Shown: piece by piece, positions 31,915 through 40,656 of the stretch | Layout of the letters: every line of letters starts with the position of its first letter | How positions within the stretch are numbered: position 1 is the first letter of the stretch | From: Neobacillus sp. Marseille-Q6967 | GTDB lineage: Bacteria; Bacillota; Bacilli; Bacillales; Cytobacillaceae | Length of the DNA: 64,000 nucleotides | Direction: 5' to 3' | NCBI RefSeq assembly: GCF_946151075.1 | Contig: NZ_CAMGZB010000001.1 | Coordinates: forward strand, 372,001-436,000 | Position numbers and translations under genes: made by a program | The notes under the pieces: model-generated | Told to the model about the DNA's origin: nothing | Databases searched by the model: none | Seen by the model: the letters and a program-made list of their open reading frames with translations, nothing else

Positions 31915-32805
31915 TTATTTTGTTACAAGCGTTTCATTTTTTGGATTCGCGGTTTCAGTACCATTTTTCAATAAGAAGTTAGTTAGAACATCGTTAAATT
32001 CCTCTGGTTTTTCCCATTGCGGCCAATGACCTGCATCTTTAATCACTACTAATTCACTATTCGGGATCATATCTTGAATCGGTTTTGCTTCCTCAACCGT
32101 AGAAGTAGGGTCATGATCTGTCCAAGCCAGCAAAGTAGGTACATTAATTTTGCCGCACCATGACGGATCCCAGCTGTATAGCTTCCTAATTTCTAAATCT
32201 TGGAGGCAGACAATATGATGAACGGCTTCTTGATAGGAAGGCTGGGTATAAATGTTATAGCGGGCTTCGATTAATTCCTCTGTTACTTGGCTCTTATCGT
32301 ACATTAACCACTCTAGGCGTGTTTTTACATTTTCATAATTCGCTTCTAGAACCGCTTTTAATGTTGAATCCTTCAGCTTTTTCATAACTTCAGGCTTGTT
32401 ATTCACGTTTCCTGGCGTGTTAAGCACCATCGCTTTCACATACTCTGGATATTCAGAAGCAAACCAGGCAGCGACCCATCCTCCTAAAGATTCACCTGAC
32501 AGGTACACTTTCGATAATTTTAATGCCTGAATCACGCCTAATAAATGTTCACTATAATAATCAATTCCATATTGGCGGTCTGGTTTTGCTGTATAGCCAT
32601 GACCCACCATATCGATACAAATCACGCGAAAATGCTCACTTAATCCTTTCATATTTCGAGCATAAGCCTCAATATGTCCTCCCGTACCATGAAGCAGAAT
32701 CAGGGGTTCTCCATTTCCTGCTTCTAGTACTCTTGTTTTAATTCCGTTAGCATCTAAATAATAGAGTTTAAATTCAATATCAGCTAAATCAGTCCAGATT
32801 GTCAT
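31915..32805 (-). CDS. meta-cleavage product hydrolase (MhpC/BphD-like)
   Basis: 296 residues with AAAGGGAGAG before the ATG. The alpha/beta hydrolase motifs run in order: LILLHGTGGHIEAYARN (oxyanion), CIDMVGHGYTAKPDRQYGI, SGESLGGWVAAWFA (nucleophile Ser), LLAWTDHDPTS (Asp) and KDAGHWPQWEKPEEF (His). It hydrolyses the C-C bond of the yellow dienedioate made by the extradiol dioxygenase. The products are a carboxylic acid side product and 2-hydroxypentadienoate. The side product depends on the ring substituent, which is not known. Confidence 0.9.
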   Translation of the reverse strand: MTIWTDLADIEFKLYYLDANGIKTRVLEAGNGEPLILLHGTGGHIEAYARNMKGLSEHFRVICIDMVGHGYTAKPDRQYGIDYYSEHLLGVIQALKLSKVYLSGESLGGWVAAWFASEYPEYVKAMVLNTPGNVNNKPEVMKKLKDSTLKAVLEANYENVKTRLEWLMYDKSQVTEELIEARYNIYTQPSYQEAVHHIVCLQDLEIRKLYSWDPSWCGKINVPTLLAWTDHDPTSTVEEAKPIQDMIPNSELVVIKDAGHWPQWEKPEEFNDVLTNFLLKNGTETANPKNETLVTK

Positions 32806-32828
32806 GCTTTTCTCTCCCTTTTCAAAAT

Positions 32829-33809
32829 TTAAATACTTACTTCTTGTTCTTGTTTTGTGCTGTTTTTTTGCTGAACTGGTTGATTAAATTGAACAATGCC
32901 CATACCTGTTACCCATTCTGGAATCGGTTCATAGCAGGCTACACTTGCATCAAAGTTTTCAAGGGCACCGAGGAGTACCAGCCAATTACGGATTTCTTGA
33001 CCGCCGTTTCCTAAATACTCTTCTATATAATCTGCACTCCAATTTCTTAATGCTGCATAATCCTTTTCCGTAACTAAGCGTAAAAATTCGCGGTCAATTT
33101 GCTCATTTACTGGGCCTGATTTAATTCGGGTTACATTGGTTTCCCTTAATTTTAAATATTCATCAAGCTGCTCGATTTCCTGTCGGCCATTTTTTAAGAC
33201 ATTAATCAAAAATTGGTCTTCCTGTTTTTCACTTTCAATCTTTGGAATCGGCACCCAGTGAGATAAGCCGCCAGAAGCAACGATTGCAACCTTGAGGTCT
33301 TTATCCCAAGATTCAATTGCCTTACGGATCACCTCCCCAATTTGAAAGCAACGATCCATGGTCGGCAGCGGCGGAGCTGACGTATTAACTGCGATTGGCA
33401 CAACTGGAATTTGCAGATCAGGATTTAAAAAGTAAATCCCTTGTGTATGACCATGATCCACTTTCATTTTCAACGTAAACGCAAAATCCACATTGTTCTC
33501 TAAGCTTGTGTTAAGGATGTGCTTCGCTAACTCTTGCTGTACGGGGATATTGTATTTTGGAAGCTGCCAGTCTCCCCAGCCTTCGCACTCGCCAATCCCA
33601 ATCGTAAAAGATGGCATATGGTCGTAGAAATAACTATTAAAATGATCATCAGATACAAGAACAATCACATCTGCTCCTGAATCTTCGAGATATTTCTTCA
33701 TTTCAGCAGCCGTATTTAAGAACCGCTGGCCTTTCTCACCGCCGCCAGCTTCATTCGTCATAATCATCGGACTATGGGACATTGCCACACCTGCGATAAT
33801 TTTAGCCAT
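32829..33809 (-). CDS. class III extradiol ring-cleavage dioxygenase (MhpB/LigB-like)
   Basis: 326 residues from ATG 33807-33809, eight bases after AAGGAG. LigB fold with Fe(II): GVAMSHSPMIM (first His ligand), VLVSDDHFNSYFYDHMPSF (catalytic His and Asp) and ASGGLSHWVP (ligand region). FTLKMKVDHGHTQGIYFLN and VVPIAVNTSAPPLP are characteristic of 2,3-dihydroxyphenylpropionate 1,2-dioxygenase. It opens a catechol next to the hydroxyls. It lies 15 bases upstream of the hydrolase ribosome-binding region, in reaction order. Confidence 0.9.
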   Translation of the reverse strand: MAKIIAGVAMSHSPMIMTNEAGGGEKGQRFLNTAAEMKKYLEDSGADVIVLVSDDHFNSYFYDHMPSFTIGIGECEGWGDWQLPKYNIPVQQELAKHILNTSLENNVDFAFTLKMKVDHGHTQGIYFLNPDLQIPVVPIAVNTSAPPLPTMDRCFQIGEVIRKAIESWDKDLKVAIVASGGLSHWVPIPKIESEKQEDQFLINVLKNGRQEIEQLDEYLKLRETNVTRIKSGPVNEQIDREFLRLVTEKDYAALRNWSADYIEEYLGNGGQEIRNWLVLLGALENFDASVACYEPIPEWVTGMGIVQFNQPVQQKNSTKQEQEVSI

Positions 33810-33832
33810 TTTATCCACTCCTTTTAAAATTT

Positions 33833-34651
33833 TTAAGAGATTAATTGTTTTTTAGGTACACCTTGAATTTGCCGTTGCCATATAATTGAAATTTTCCCTT
33901 TTAAAAAAGAAGGAATCTTTCCAGTACAATAGATATCAACGCCCTTATGCATGACAATCACTTCTGTCTTTACCGAACCACTCCTATTTTTTAGGATGAC
34001 AGCATAGCGGCCGGGAGCAGGGAGGGTATAATAGGGGGATAGAGTAAATCCCTCTTCATTCCATTTGCATTGCGTTTCGTAGAATTGTCCTAGTAAATCA
34101 GGCAGTTCCTCCACCTTACCTGATAACAAACGTTCCCGGATACAAGTGGAACTGATTTTCTCGCCGCGCCACTCTACTTTTTCTACCTTTGTCACATCTA
34201 TTTGACCGTCAGAGTCCTGTTTCAAACGATCAAGATTTCCCGCACCACGGCTGCCGTAGGAAAAATCAAATCCAGCGACGGCATGAACGACACCAAGTCC
34301 ATTCAAGTATTGCCCAACAAACTCCTTTGGCGGTAAAGCCGCAAACTCTTGATCAAATTCAACAATATAGAACGTATCGACTCCCATTTTCCGAAGCTTT
34401 TCCTGTTTATCAGCCAGCGGCATTAAATACTGCACCTGCATTTTGCCGCCCGAGATGACGGTTCTTGGGTGAGGGAAGAAACTCATGACGGCTAAACCTG
34501 CTTGTTTCTCTTTTGCCTTCTGGTAAGCAGTATCGATTACTTTACAGTGACCATGATGGAGACCGTCAAAACATCCAAGTGCCATCACATTTGGCCTCGC
34601 CTTTCCCTGCCATTCTGCCAAATTACTGTGGTTTAAATGAATAATTTCCAT
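33833..34651 (-). CDS. RibF-like FAD synthetase, kinase domain degenerate
   Basis: 272 residues, GAGAGGAGA before the ATG. The N-terminal 185 residues are an FMN adenylyltransferase: GCFDGLHHGHCKVI, SFFPHPRT, GFDFSYGSRGAGN and ISSTCIRERLL. The remaining 85 residues align only loosely with riboflavin kinase; the expected PTAN motif with its ATP/Mg Thr is absent, and the protein is about 45 residues shorter than bifunctional RibF. It probably makes FAD from FMN for the flavin monooxygenase encoded two genes upstream. An FAD synthetase inside an aromatic operon is unusual. Confidence 0.82.
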   Translation of the reverse strand: MEIIHLNHSNLAEWQGKARPNVMALGCFDGLHHGHCKVIDTAYQKAKEKQAGLAVMSFFPHPRTVISGGKMQVQYLMPLADKQEKLRKMGVDTFYIVEFDQEFAALPPKEFVGQYLNGLGVVHAVAGFDFSYGSRGAGNLDRLKQDSDGQIDVTKVEKVEWRGEKISSTCIRERLLSGKVEELPDLLGQFYETQCKWNEEGFTLSPYYTLPAPGRYAVILKNRSGSVKTEVIVMHKGVDIYCTGKIPSFLKGKISIIWQRQIQGVPKKQLIS

Positions 34652-34673
34652 AACAGTCTCCTCTCATTGGTCC

Positions 34674-35153
34674 TTAGATTGTTACTACTTTTTCTTCCGT
34701 TAATGAACGGTACTTACCGCTGTAAAAAATTAGTGGTTCACCATCTTCAAGATGGATATCAGTTACTTTTCCAATAAACAATGTGTGATCCCCTTCGATA
34801 TGTTCAGCTGATACTTCACAGGCAATCTGCGCAACAGCACCAGGCAGAACTGGTTTTCCGTCTAAATGATCGAATACGACTTCTTTATGCTCCTTCAATT
34901 GTCCAGCAAAAATCATTGATAGCTCCTGCTGATCGGCTGCCAAAATATTAACGGTGAAAATCCTACTTTCTTTAATCTTGCTCAAAATTTTGGCTTTTTC
35001 ACCGATTGAAATAACCACAAGCTTTGGATCAAGTGACACGGACATGAACGCATTTGCGGTCATTCCATGAATGTCCCCATCCAACTCTGTTGCGATAACT
35101 GTAACACCGGTTGCGAATTTACCCATTGCACTGCGAAATTGGCGATCATCCAT
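34674..35153 (-). CDS. flavin reductase, HpaC/HsaB-like small component
   Basis: 159 residues with AACAGGAGGATG before the start. The flavin-reductase-like split barrel is seen as FRSAMGKFATGVTVIATELDGDIHGMTANAFMSVSLDP with the family S-x-x-P turn, FTVNILAADQQELS and the C-terminal GDHTLFIGKVTDIHLEDGEPL. It uses NAD(P)H to reduce free flavin, which diffuses to the monooxygenase encoded just upstream. Spacing and order support a two-component hydroxylase. Confidence 0.92.
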   Translation of the reverse strand: MDDRQFRSAMGKFATGVTVIATELDGDIHGMTANAFMSVSLDPKLVVISIGEKAKILSKIKESRIFTVNILAADQQELSMIFAGQLKEHKEVVFDHLDGKPVLPGAVAQIACEVSAEHIEGDHTLFIGKVTDIHLEDGEPLIFYSGKYRSLTEEKVVTI

Positions 35154-35200
35154 TTTAACATCCTCCTGTTATGAAACTTTTATTTTTCAATAGATTAAAG

Positions 35201-36385
35201 CTATCCCCTGACTCCTCCGTCAAAACCAAATAATTGTTTACCATAAGCGGCAACAGCATCTTCATATAAAGAAGTTTTGTGTGTAGCAACGGCAATAATA
35301 TCCCGTAAGAATAATTCCATTGGACCGCCTTTATAAAGTGCACCGCCCCCTAATGTTAATAGGGCTCTTACCGCGATATCTGTACAAATCTTTATGGCTT
35401 TCGTACGGATTGCAAAAAATTCAGAAGGTGGAGTGACACACCCATCTTTTTCGTAGTTTTCTAATAGATCAATGTATTTGTCCATTAAAGCTTCTGCGAT
35501 GTGGAAATCCGTTGTCATTTCCGCTAATACCCGCTGACTTCTTGGTGATTCGCTTTCCCTTACTCCGTCCATTAAACGCACACGCTTTTCGGTTGCCTCT
35601 TTAAATTCCATCAGAATCCGCTCTGCTCCCCCTAATGCCATATAACCGAATCCAAAATAGAAAGAAGGAAAGAATGGTACATGATAGAATGGATATTCCG
35701 TGTCATAATCTTCTACAGGTGGTCTTCTTGTAAGCTCCGCTTGATCTAAGCGCAGGATGCGTTCCATTGGCACATACACATTATCAGCAATAATTTGGTT
35801 ACTTCCCGATCCTCTTAGACCAAATGTATCCCAGTTGTTTACTACTTCCACCTCTGAAACCTTCAGCATTGGCAAGCAATATACTGGTTTTGGACTGTCC
35901 GGGAATTGGATCATGACACCAACCCCAACCCAGTCACTAAAATTGACACCGCTGACAAAACTCCATTTACCGCTGACTCGGTATCCATCGCCATCCCGTT
36001 CTGCTTTTCCTAATGCTGCAAAGATGTCGCAGATTAAGCCGCCTTGATTCACGATTTCGTCCGCTCCCTTTTCCGGAAGAAAGGAAGGAAGCATATTATG
36101 AAGGGGATAGAGATAGGTCAGCCATGCTGCCGAAATATTGTAATTCGCTACTTTGCGTACCACCTTCGCGAACGTTTTCAAATCTGCCTGTGGTCCTCCA
36201 TATTTCTTAGGAAGCATCATTCGTGAAATTTGAGTTTCCTTAATGAGATCTACAACATTTTGTGAAATGGAGGCATTTTTTTCTGCTTCCTGGACTTCCT
36301 GCTCTGCCAATTTTCCGATTCGTTCCGCCCCAGCTAACAACTGCTCAACTGTTACATTTCCTTCTTTTACAACATAAGTTGCCAT
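35201..36385 (-). CDS. group D flavin-dependent monooxygenase, oxygenase component (HsaA/HpaH type)
   Basis: 394 residues with AAGGAG before the ATG. Acyl-CoA dehydrogenase fold: helical N-domain ISRMMLPKKYGGPQADL, a central beta-domain YRVSGKWSFVSGVNFSDWVG, and FGLRGSGSNQIIADNVYVP. The C-terminal helical domain carries GGGALYKGGPMELFLRDI. The acyl-CoA dehydrogenase catalytic Glu is not evident, as expected of hydroxylases that use reduced FAD and O2 to ortho-hydroxylate phenols (4-hydroxyphenylacetate, 3-HSA). It is the first gene of the operon and would make the catechol. The true substrate is unknown. Confidence 0.88.
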   Translation of the reverse strand: MATYVVKEGNVTVEQLLAGAERIGKLAEQEVQEAEKNASISQNVVDLIKETQISRMMLPKKYGGPQADLKTFAKVVRKVANYNISAAWLTYLYPLHNMLPSFLPEKGADEIVNQGGLICDIFAALGKAERDGDGYRVSGKWSFVSGVNFSDWVGVGVMIQFPDSPKPVYCLPMLKVSEVEVVNNWDTFGLRGSGSNQIIADNVYVPMERILRLDQAELTRRPPVEDYDTEYPFYHVPFFPSFYFGFGYMALGGAERILMEFKEATEKRVRLMDGVRESESPRSQRVLAEMTTDFHIAEALMDKYIDLLENYEKDGCVTPPSEFFAIRTKAIKICTDIAVRALLTLGGGALYKGGPMELFLRDIIAVATHKTSLYEDAVAAYGKQLFGFDGGVRG

Positions 36386-36545
36386 GTTCTACACTCCTTC
36401 TGGTTACTTTGAAATTCTTATTGTGGAAAAAATAATTATGGACCGTGTCCTTTAGGTAACTAATTTGACATCGCTTACATTTACATCATTAACACTTTGT
36501 ACATATAAGTTTATAAAATTCATAATCTTCATACTAGAGCAGTTA

Positions 36546-36585
36546 TTGTTCATGTTTTTTTTATTTATAGTCAATTTTTGTTCAT
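36546..36585 (-). promoter_or_regulatory. direct repeats ATGAACAA, possible activator site
   Basis: ATGAACAA occurs at 36578-36585 and 36546-36553 on the minus strand, 32 bases (three helical turns) apart, each followed by AT-rich bases (AAAATTGAC, TAACTGC). It lies about 160-200 bases upstream of the monooxygenase start, next to the regulator gene. It is a candidate site for the PucR-type activator. Confidence 0.4.
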
Positions 36586-36600
36586 AATCGTTTTTTGAAT

Positions 36601-36630
36601 AAAAAAACCATCTCAGTTTAACTGGATGGT
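36601..36630 (-). terminator. terminator of the aromatic regulator gene
   Basis: ACCATC / GATGGT outer stem with CAG/CTG inside, followed on the minus strand by a T-run. Confidence 0.8.
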
Positions 36631-36639
36631 CTCTTTCAT

Positions 36640-38517
36640 TTATTCGATTGTTAATTCACCTAAAGCAATAAGCGATTTTATAATGAGTAGTAATTGATGC
36701 GTTTCGTTTGGGTCGCGAAGATCTTTTTCTAGTAAACTCTCAATGCGGTTAACCCTGTGCCGCAGGCCGCTCATTGACATCGATAGATCGCTCATGGTTT
36801 GCTCCAGTTTTCCTCCGTTTAGCAAGAACAGGTATAGAGTTTTGAGCAGTTCAATGTTTTTTGGATCATTGGTTTCAAACAATGGTCCAAGCTCTTGCTC
36901 CGCAATCATTTTGATGCCGCTGATATTTTTTGAACTGATCAGCACCCCTACAATTCCTAAAGATTCAAATGGAACAATAGGCTTTTTCGATGTTAATCTT
37001 AAGGCAATCGCGGCTTCCTCATAACCATTTGATGCTGTTTGAATATCATCACCTAAACGGCTGATTCCAAACTTAAATTCACCTAGAGAATATTTCTTGA
37101 TCATATAATCGTGGTAATTTTTCAACTCATCATAGATTGTAGCTTTCCCAAGGGTCTCTTTCGTAATCAATAAAACCATGTTACCATCGCGGTGCCCTAC
37201 TAATAAATTGAGCTTTCTCTCATTAAAGAAGCGGAAAGTAGTTTCAAATATCTGCTCCTGTAAAAGAAATTCATCCTCAATCGTACTTTGTGTACTCTTA
37301 TACTGCATGACCGTTATATAATAGTTTTGCTCAAGGTCTATGCCCGTATATTTCCCCCGCTTTATGATTTCACTGGCAGGTATTCGCTTTTCTAATATTT
37401 GTTCTAGAAAATTTCCCTTCATTCGCTCAAATGATTCGAACTTCGTCTTTTCGTTTAATAGAATAAGAGACGCGGCCGTAGCAAAACGGTCTAAGAACAA
37501 ATAATCTTCCTCATGATGATGCTTTTTCATATCATCATAAACAAAGCTAGAATAACCGATCACTTCTTTTTGTAAAATAATCGGCGTAGTTAGGCGTTCT
37601 TGATTGTCAGTTTTAATGGTTTTCTTTCTAAACGGCAAAACCTTTTTGTAGAAAAATTCCTTTGGGCTGTTTTCTTTTAAATAACTTTCCATATCCGCTT
37701 TCAAGTACAAGTATTTTTCTTCTGATAAGCCTGAATAAGTAATGGTTCGATGAACAGTGTCTTCAATGATAAGCGGAATACGGACCATGTCATACATCAT
37801 ATTAGCGATGGTTTGCAGGTCACTGCCATTGACGATTGCTTCAGCTAATTTTTTTTGAAAATTAGCCAATTGTGTTACCACGTTTTTTTGATCCAGCAAT
37901 TGGTCATAGGTATACTCCAGTTCCTTAACAATCGGAGTTTCATTGGAAAAATCCAACTCCCCATCATCTTCCTGCTCATTATCCCAGTCTTTTTTTGGCT
38001 TAATCACCCATCCGCACCCTGCGTCACCTTTTCCTACGCAAGTGACTTCTTTTGCGATCAGCGTCTCACCGAAAATCGTAGACATAAAACCGCTGGCGTA
38101 ACCAATCAGGGTATGACAGACGGGACCATGGGATTGACCGAGCCGTTTTATATGCTCCTCCGCCTCATACGAACCAAACCAAGTACCATATGAATAAAAG
38201 GATTTAATGCAGCCTTGTTCATCCAATTCAAAGGTACATTCATGCTTAATCCCTTTAATATGCCCATTTTCAATATGCAAAATCGGCCCATGCTTGATAA
38301 GATATTCTAAAGAGGTTTCTGTTTGTAGCGCTTCTTTTGCCGTTGTGGCACCCATTTCCCAGCCATAATGAAAAAGAAAACCTTTTATTCTCTTAATTCC
38401 AATATTCTTAGCAAGCTGCTGCCTAAGAATCCCAAAAACGGACGCAGATGTTACAATTTTTCGATCGCCTCTCACTACATCTCGGCCATAACTCTCTTCA
38501 GAAATAGTAACGTTCAT
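36640..38517 (-). CDS. aromatics-sensing activator: XylR_N + V4R + PucR-type HTH
   Basis: About 625 residues (start at the second ATG, 38515-38517; an ATG four codons earlier is too close to the ribosome site). Residues about 35-125 match XylR_N, the effector-binding domain of aromatic regulators (LLFHYGWEMGATTAKEAL-like). Residues 130-190 are a V4R domain with EVTCVGKGDAGCGWVI. A GAF-like/CdaR region follows. The last 60 residues (KLEQTMSDLSMSMSGLRHRV) form a PucR-type HTH_30 rather than the usual AAA+/Fis pair. It should activate the adjacent catabolic operon on binding the aromatic substrate, without sigma-54. Confidence 0.85.
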   Translation of the reverse strand: MNVTISEESYGRDVVRGDRKIVTSASVFGILRQQLAKNIGIKRIKGFLFHYGWEMGATTAKEALQTETSLEYLIKHGPILHIENGHIKGIKHECTFELDEQGCIKSFYSYGTWFGSYEAEEHIKRLGQSHGPVCHTLIGYASGFMSTIFGETLIAKEVTCVGKGDAGCGWVIKPKKDWDNEQEDDGELDFSNETPIVKELEYTYDQLLDQKNVVTQLANFQKKLAEAIVNGSDLQTIANMMYDMVRIPLIIEDTVHRTITYSGLSEEKYLYLKADMESYLKENSPKEFFYKKVLPFRKKTIKTDNQERLTTPIILQKEVIGYSSFVYDDMKKHHHEEDYLFLDRFATAASLILLNEKTKFESFERMKGNFLEQILEKRIPASEIIKRGKYTGIDLEQNYYITVMQYKSTQSTIEDEFLLQEQIFETTFRFFNERKLNLLVGHRDGNMVLLITKETLGKATIYDELKNYHDYMIKKYSLGEFKFGISRLGDDIQTASNGYEEAAIALRLTSKKPIVPFESLGIVGVLISSKNISGIKMIAEQELGPLFETNDPKNIELLKTLYLFLLNGGKLEQTMSDLSMSMSGLRHRVNRIESLLEKDLRDPNETHQLLLIIKSLIALGELTIE

Positions 38518-38647
38518 GCTAACACACATCCTGTTTTCGATATAAATGGATCATGATGAATCTATAAAAAGTAAGCGTAATCATTTATCTTAATTTTAAC
38601 GGAAGGATTCTTATATTTCAAAACAATCTAGCGTTTCATGGTAATTC

Positions 38648-38683
38648 AAAAAAATGGATAATAACGAATCATCGTTATTATCC
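38648..38683 (-). terminator. terminator after mhpE
   Basis: GGATAATAACGA / TCGTTATTATCC perfect stem with a four-base loop, followed by seven T on the minus strand. Confidence 0.9.
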
Positions 38684-38691
38684 ACTGATTA

Positions 38692-39711
38692 TTATACATT
38701 TTCCGGTGTCTTTACCTTCGCAATTTCTGCAGCAACGTCGACAATCATGTCCTCTTGACCGCCAACAACTTTCCGGTTTCCTAACTCAATTAAAATATCA
38801 CGAGAATCAATTCCAAATTTGGCCGCCGCACGTTTCGCATGGAGGGCAAAGCTTGAGTACACCCCCGCATAACCCAGAGTAAGGCTATCTCTCGTAATTT
38901 CCTGTGGGGTTTGTAAGATTGGTGCCACAATGTCTTCAGCCAAATCCATCATTTTATACAAATCTACCCCTGTTTGGATTCCCATACGTTCCAAAACCGC
39001 TACCAGGACTTCTGTTTGCGTATTACCGGCACCTGCTCCTAAGCAGCGGACACTGCCATCGACACGAGTTGCTCCTTCTTTAATTGCCGCAAGTGTGTTG
39101 GCCATAGCAAGTGATAAATTATTATGACCGTGGAAACCTATATTAACACCGACGGATTGTTTCAGTGCACGAATCCGTTCACTAACTTGGTCGGGAAGCA
39201 GATACCCGGCTGAATCGACCACATATACCGTATCAGCTCCATATCTTTCCATTAATTTTGCCTGTTCCACTAATTTTTCAACAGGTGCCATGTGAGCCAT
39301 CATTAAAAATCCTACCGTTTCCATTCCCAATTCCTTAGCAGCATGAATATGCTGCAATGACACATCTGCCTCCGTTACATGCGTGGCTACACGAGCCATT
39401 TTTGCTCCTAATCTCGCTGCTTCCTTTAGTTCTTTTACCGTACCAATCCCCGGCAGTAAAAGGACTGCGATTTTTGACTTGTCCGCTGCAGTGACAGCCG
39501 CTTCGATTAATTCCATTTCATTTGTACGGGAAAGACCATATTGCAGAGATGATCCAGCCAGTCCATCGCCGTGTGAAACTTCAATATAAGGAACACCTGC
39601 ATCATTTAACGCCTTTGCCACCTTTATAACCTGGTCAACTGTATATTGGTGTGAAATAGCATGGCTCCCATCGCGCAAGGCTACTTCCGTAATATAGATA
39701 TCTCTAGTCAT
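38692..39711 (-). CDS. mhpE: 4-hydroxy-2-oxovalerate aldolase
   Basis: 339 residues. DmpG/MhpE family: TEVALRDGSHAISHQYTVDQ (metal-binding Asp, catalytic Arg), VVDSAGYLLPDQVSERIRA, IGFHGHNNLSLA (His ligands) and the communication domain SRDILIELGNRKVVGGQED. It splits 4-hydroxy-2-oxovalerate into pyruvate and acetaldehyde, which is channelled to the partner dehydrogenase encoded 21 bases upstream. Last gene of the IclR-mhpF-mhpE unit. Confidence 0.95.
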   Translation of the reverse strand: MTRDIYITEVALRDGSHAISHQYTVDQVIKVAKALNDAGVPYIEVSHGDGLAGSSLQYGLSRTNEMELIEAAVTAADKSKIAVLLLPGIGTVKELKEAARLGAKMARVATHVTEADVSLQHIHAAKELGMETVGFLMMAHMAPVEKLVEQAKLMERYGADTVYVVDSAGYLLPDQVSERIRALKQSVGVNIGFHGHNNLSLAMANTLAAIKEGATRVDGSVRCLGAGAGNTQTEVLVAVLERMGIQTGVDLYKMMDLAEDIVAPILQTPQEITRDSLTLGYAGVYSSFALHAKRAAAKFGIDSRDILIELGNRKVVGGQEDMIVDVAAEIAKVKTPENV

Positions 39712-39732
39712 TATCTTGTAATCTCCTTTCTA

Positions 39733-40617
39733 TTAAACTAGCTGTTGTGCTAATTGATTTTTCGCAAACTCTTCCGCTACCTTTACCCCTGCTGCTGTCA
39801 TAATATCAAGGTTTCCTGAGTATTTTGGCAGGTAGTCACCGGCACCCTCTACTTCGATAAAAATGGTAACTTTATTTCCATCAAAAATTGGCTCCGTCCG
39901 CAGGCGGTATCCAGGAACATACGACTGAACCACTTTTTCCATTTCTTTAATCGATTCAGAGATTTTCTTTTCGTCCATCGTTCCTTCTTCGACAAGCGCA
40001 TAAACGGTATCTCTCATTAAAATCGGCGGTTCTGCAGGGTTTAAGATAATGATGGCTTTCCCTTTCTTTGCCCCGCCAACCTCTTGGATTCCCCGTGATG
40101 TCGTTTCGGTAAATTCATCAATGTTTGCCCGGGTTCCAGGACCTGCACTTCGACTTGAGATTGTTGCAACAATTTCTGCATATTCCACAGGACTCACCCG
40201 ATTTACGGCCTGCACCATCGGAATCGTTGCCTGACCGCCGCAAGTGATCAGGTTGATATTATCCGCTTCCATATTTTTACCCATGTTCACTGCTGGAACA
40301 ACAAACGGTCCTCTCGCTGCAGGTGTCATATCAATGACTTTTTTCCCCGCCTCTTTTAGCAGCTTTGCATGACGGATATGTGCTTTTGCTGAAGTTGCAT
40401 CAAACACGATATCAGCCAGCTCTGGGCGTTCAAGGAATCCATCTATTCCAGTATCAATTGCCACGTAACCTAACTCCCTGGCCCGTCGTAATCCATCTGA
40501 TTCTGAATCAATTCCAATGACCGTCGTAAGTTCCAAAACATCCGAACGCCCCAATTTAATCATCAGATCGGTTCCAATATTTCCTGAACCAAGGATTGCT
40601 ACTTTTACTTTTGCCAA
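39733..40617 (-). CDS. mhpF: acetaldehyde dehydrogenase (acylating)
   Basis: 294 residues. Rossmann motif [16 protein letters not shown], catalytic Cys126 in [11 protein letters not shown], then [18 protein letters not shown] and [15 protein letters not shown], all of the DmpF/MhpF family. It converts acetaldehyde, NAD+ and CoA to acetyl-CoA in complex with the aldolase. It lies 39 bases after the IclR-type gene. Confidence 0.95.
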   Translation of the reverse strand: MAKVKVAILGSGNIGTDLMIKLGRSDVLELTTVIGIDSESDGLRRARELGYVAIDTGIDGFLERPELADIVFDATSAKAHIRHAKLLKEAGKKVIDMTPAARGPFVVPAVNMGKNMEADNINLITCGGQATIPMVQAVNRVSPVEYAEIVATISSRSAGPGTRANIDEFTETTSRGIQEVGGAKKGKAIIILNPAEPPILMRDTVYALVEEGTMDEKKISESIKEMEKVVQSYVPGYRLRTEPIFDGNKVTIFIEVEGAGDYLPKYSGNLDIMTAAGVKVAEEFAKNQLAQQLV

Positions 40618-40656
40618 AACCCTTCTCCTCCTTAAGTTTTTTATATTAATCCAAGC

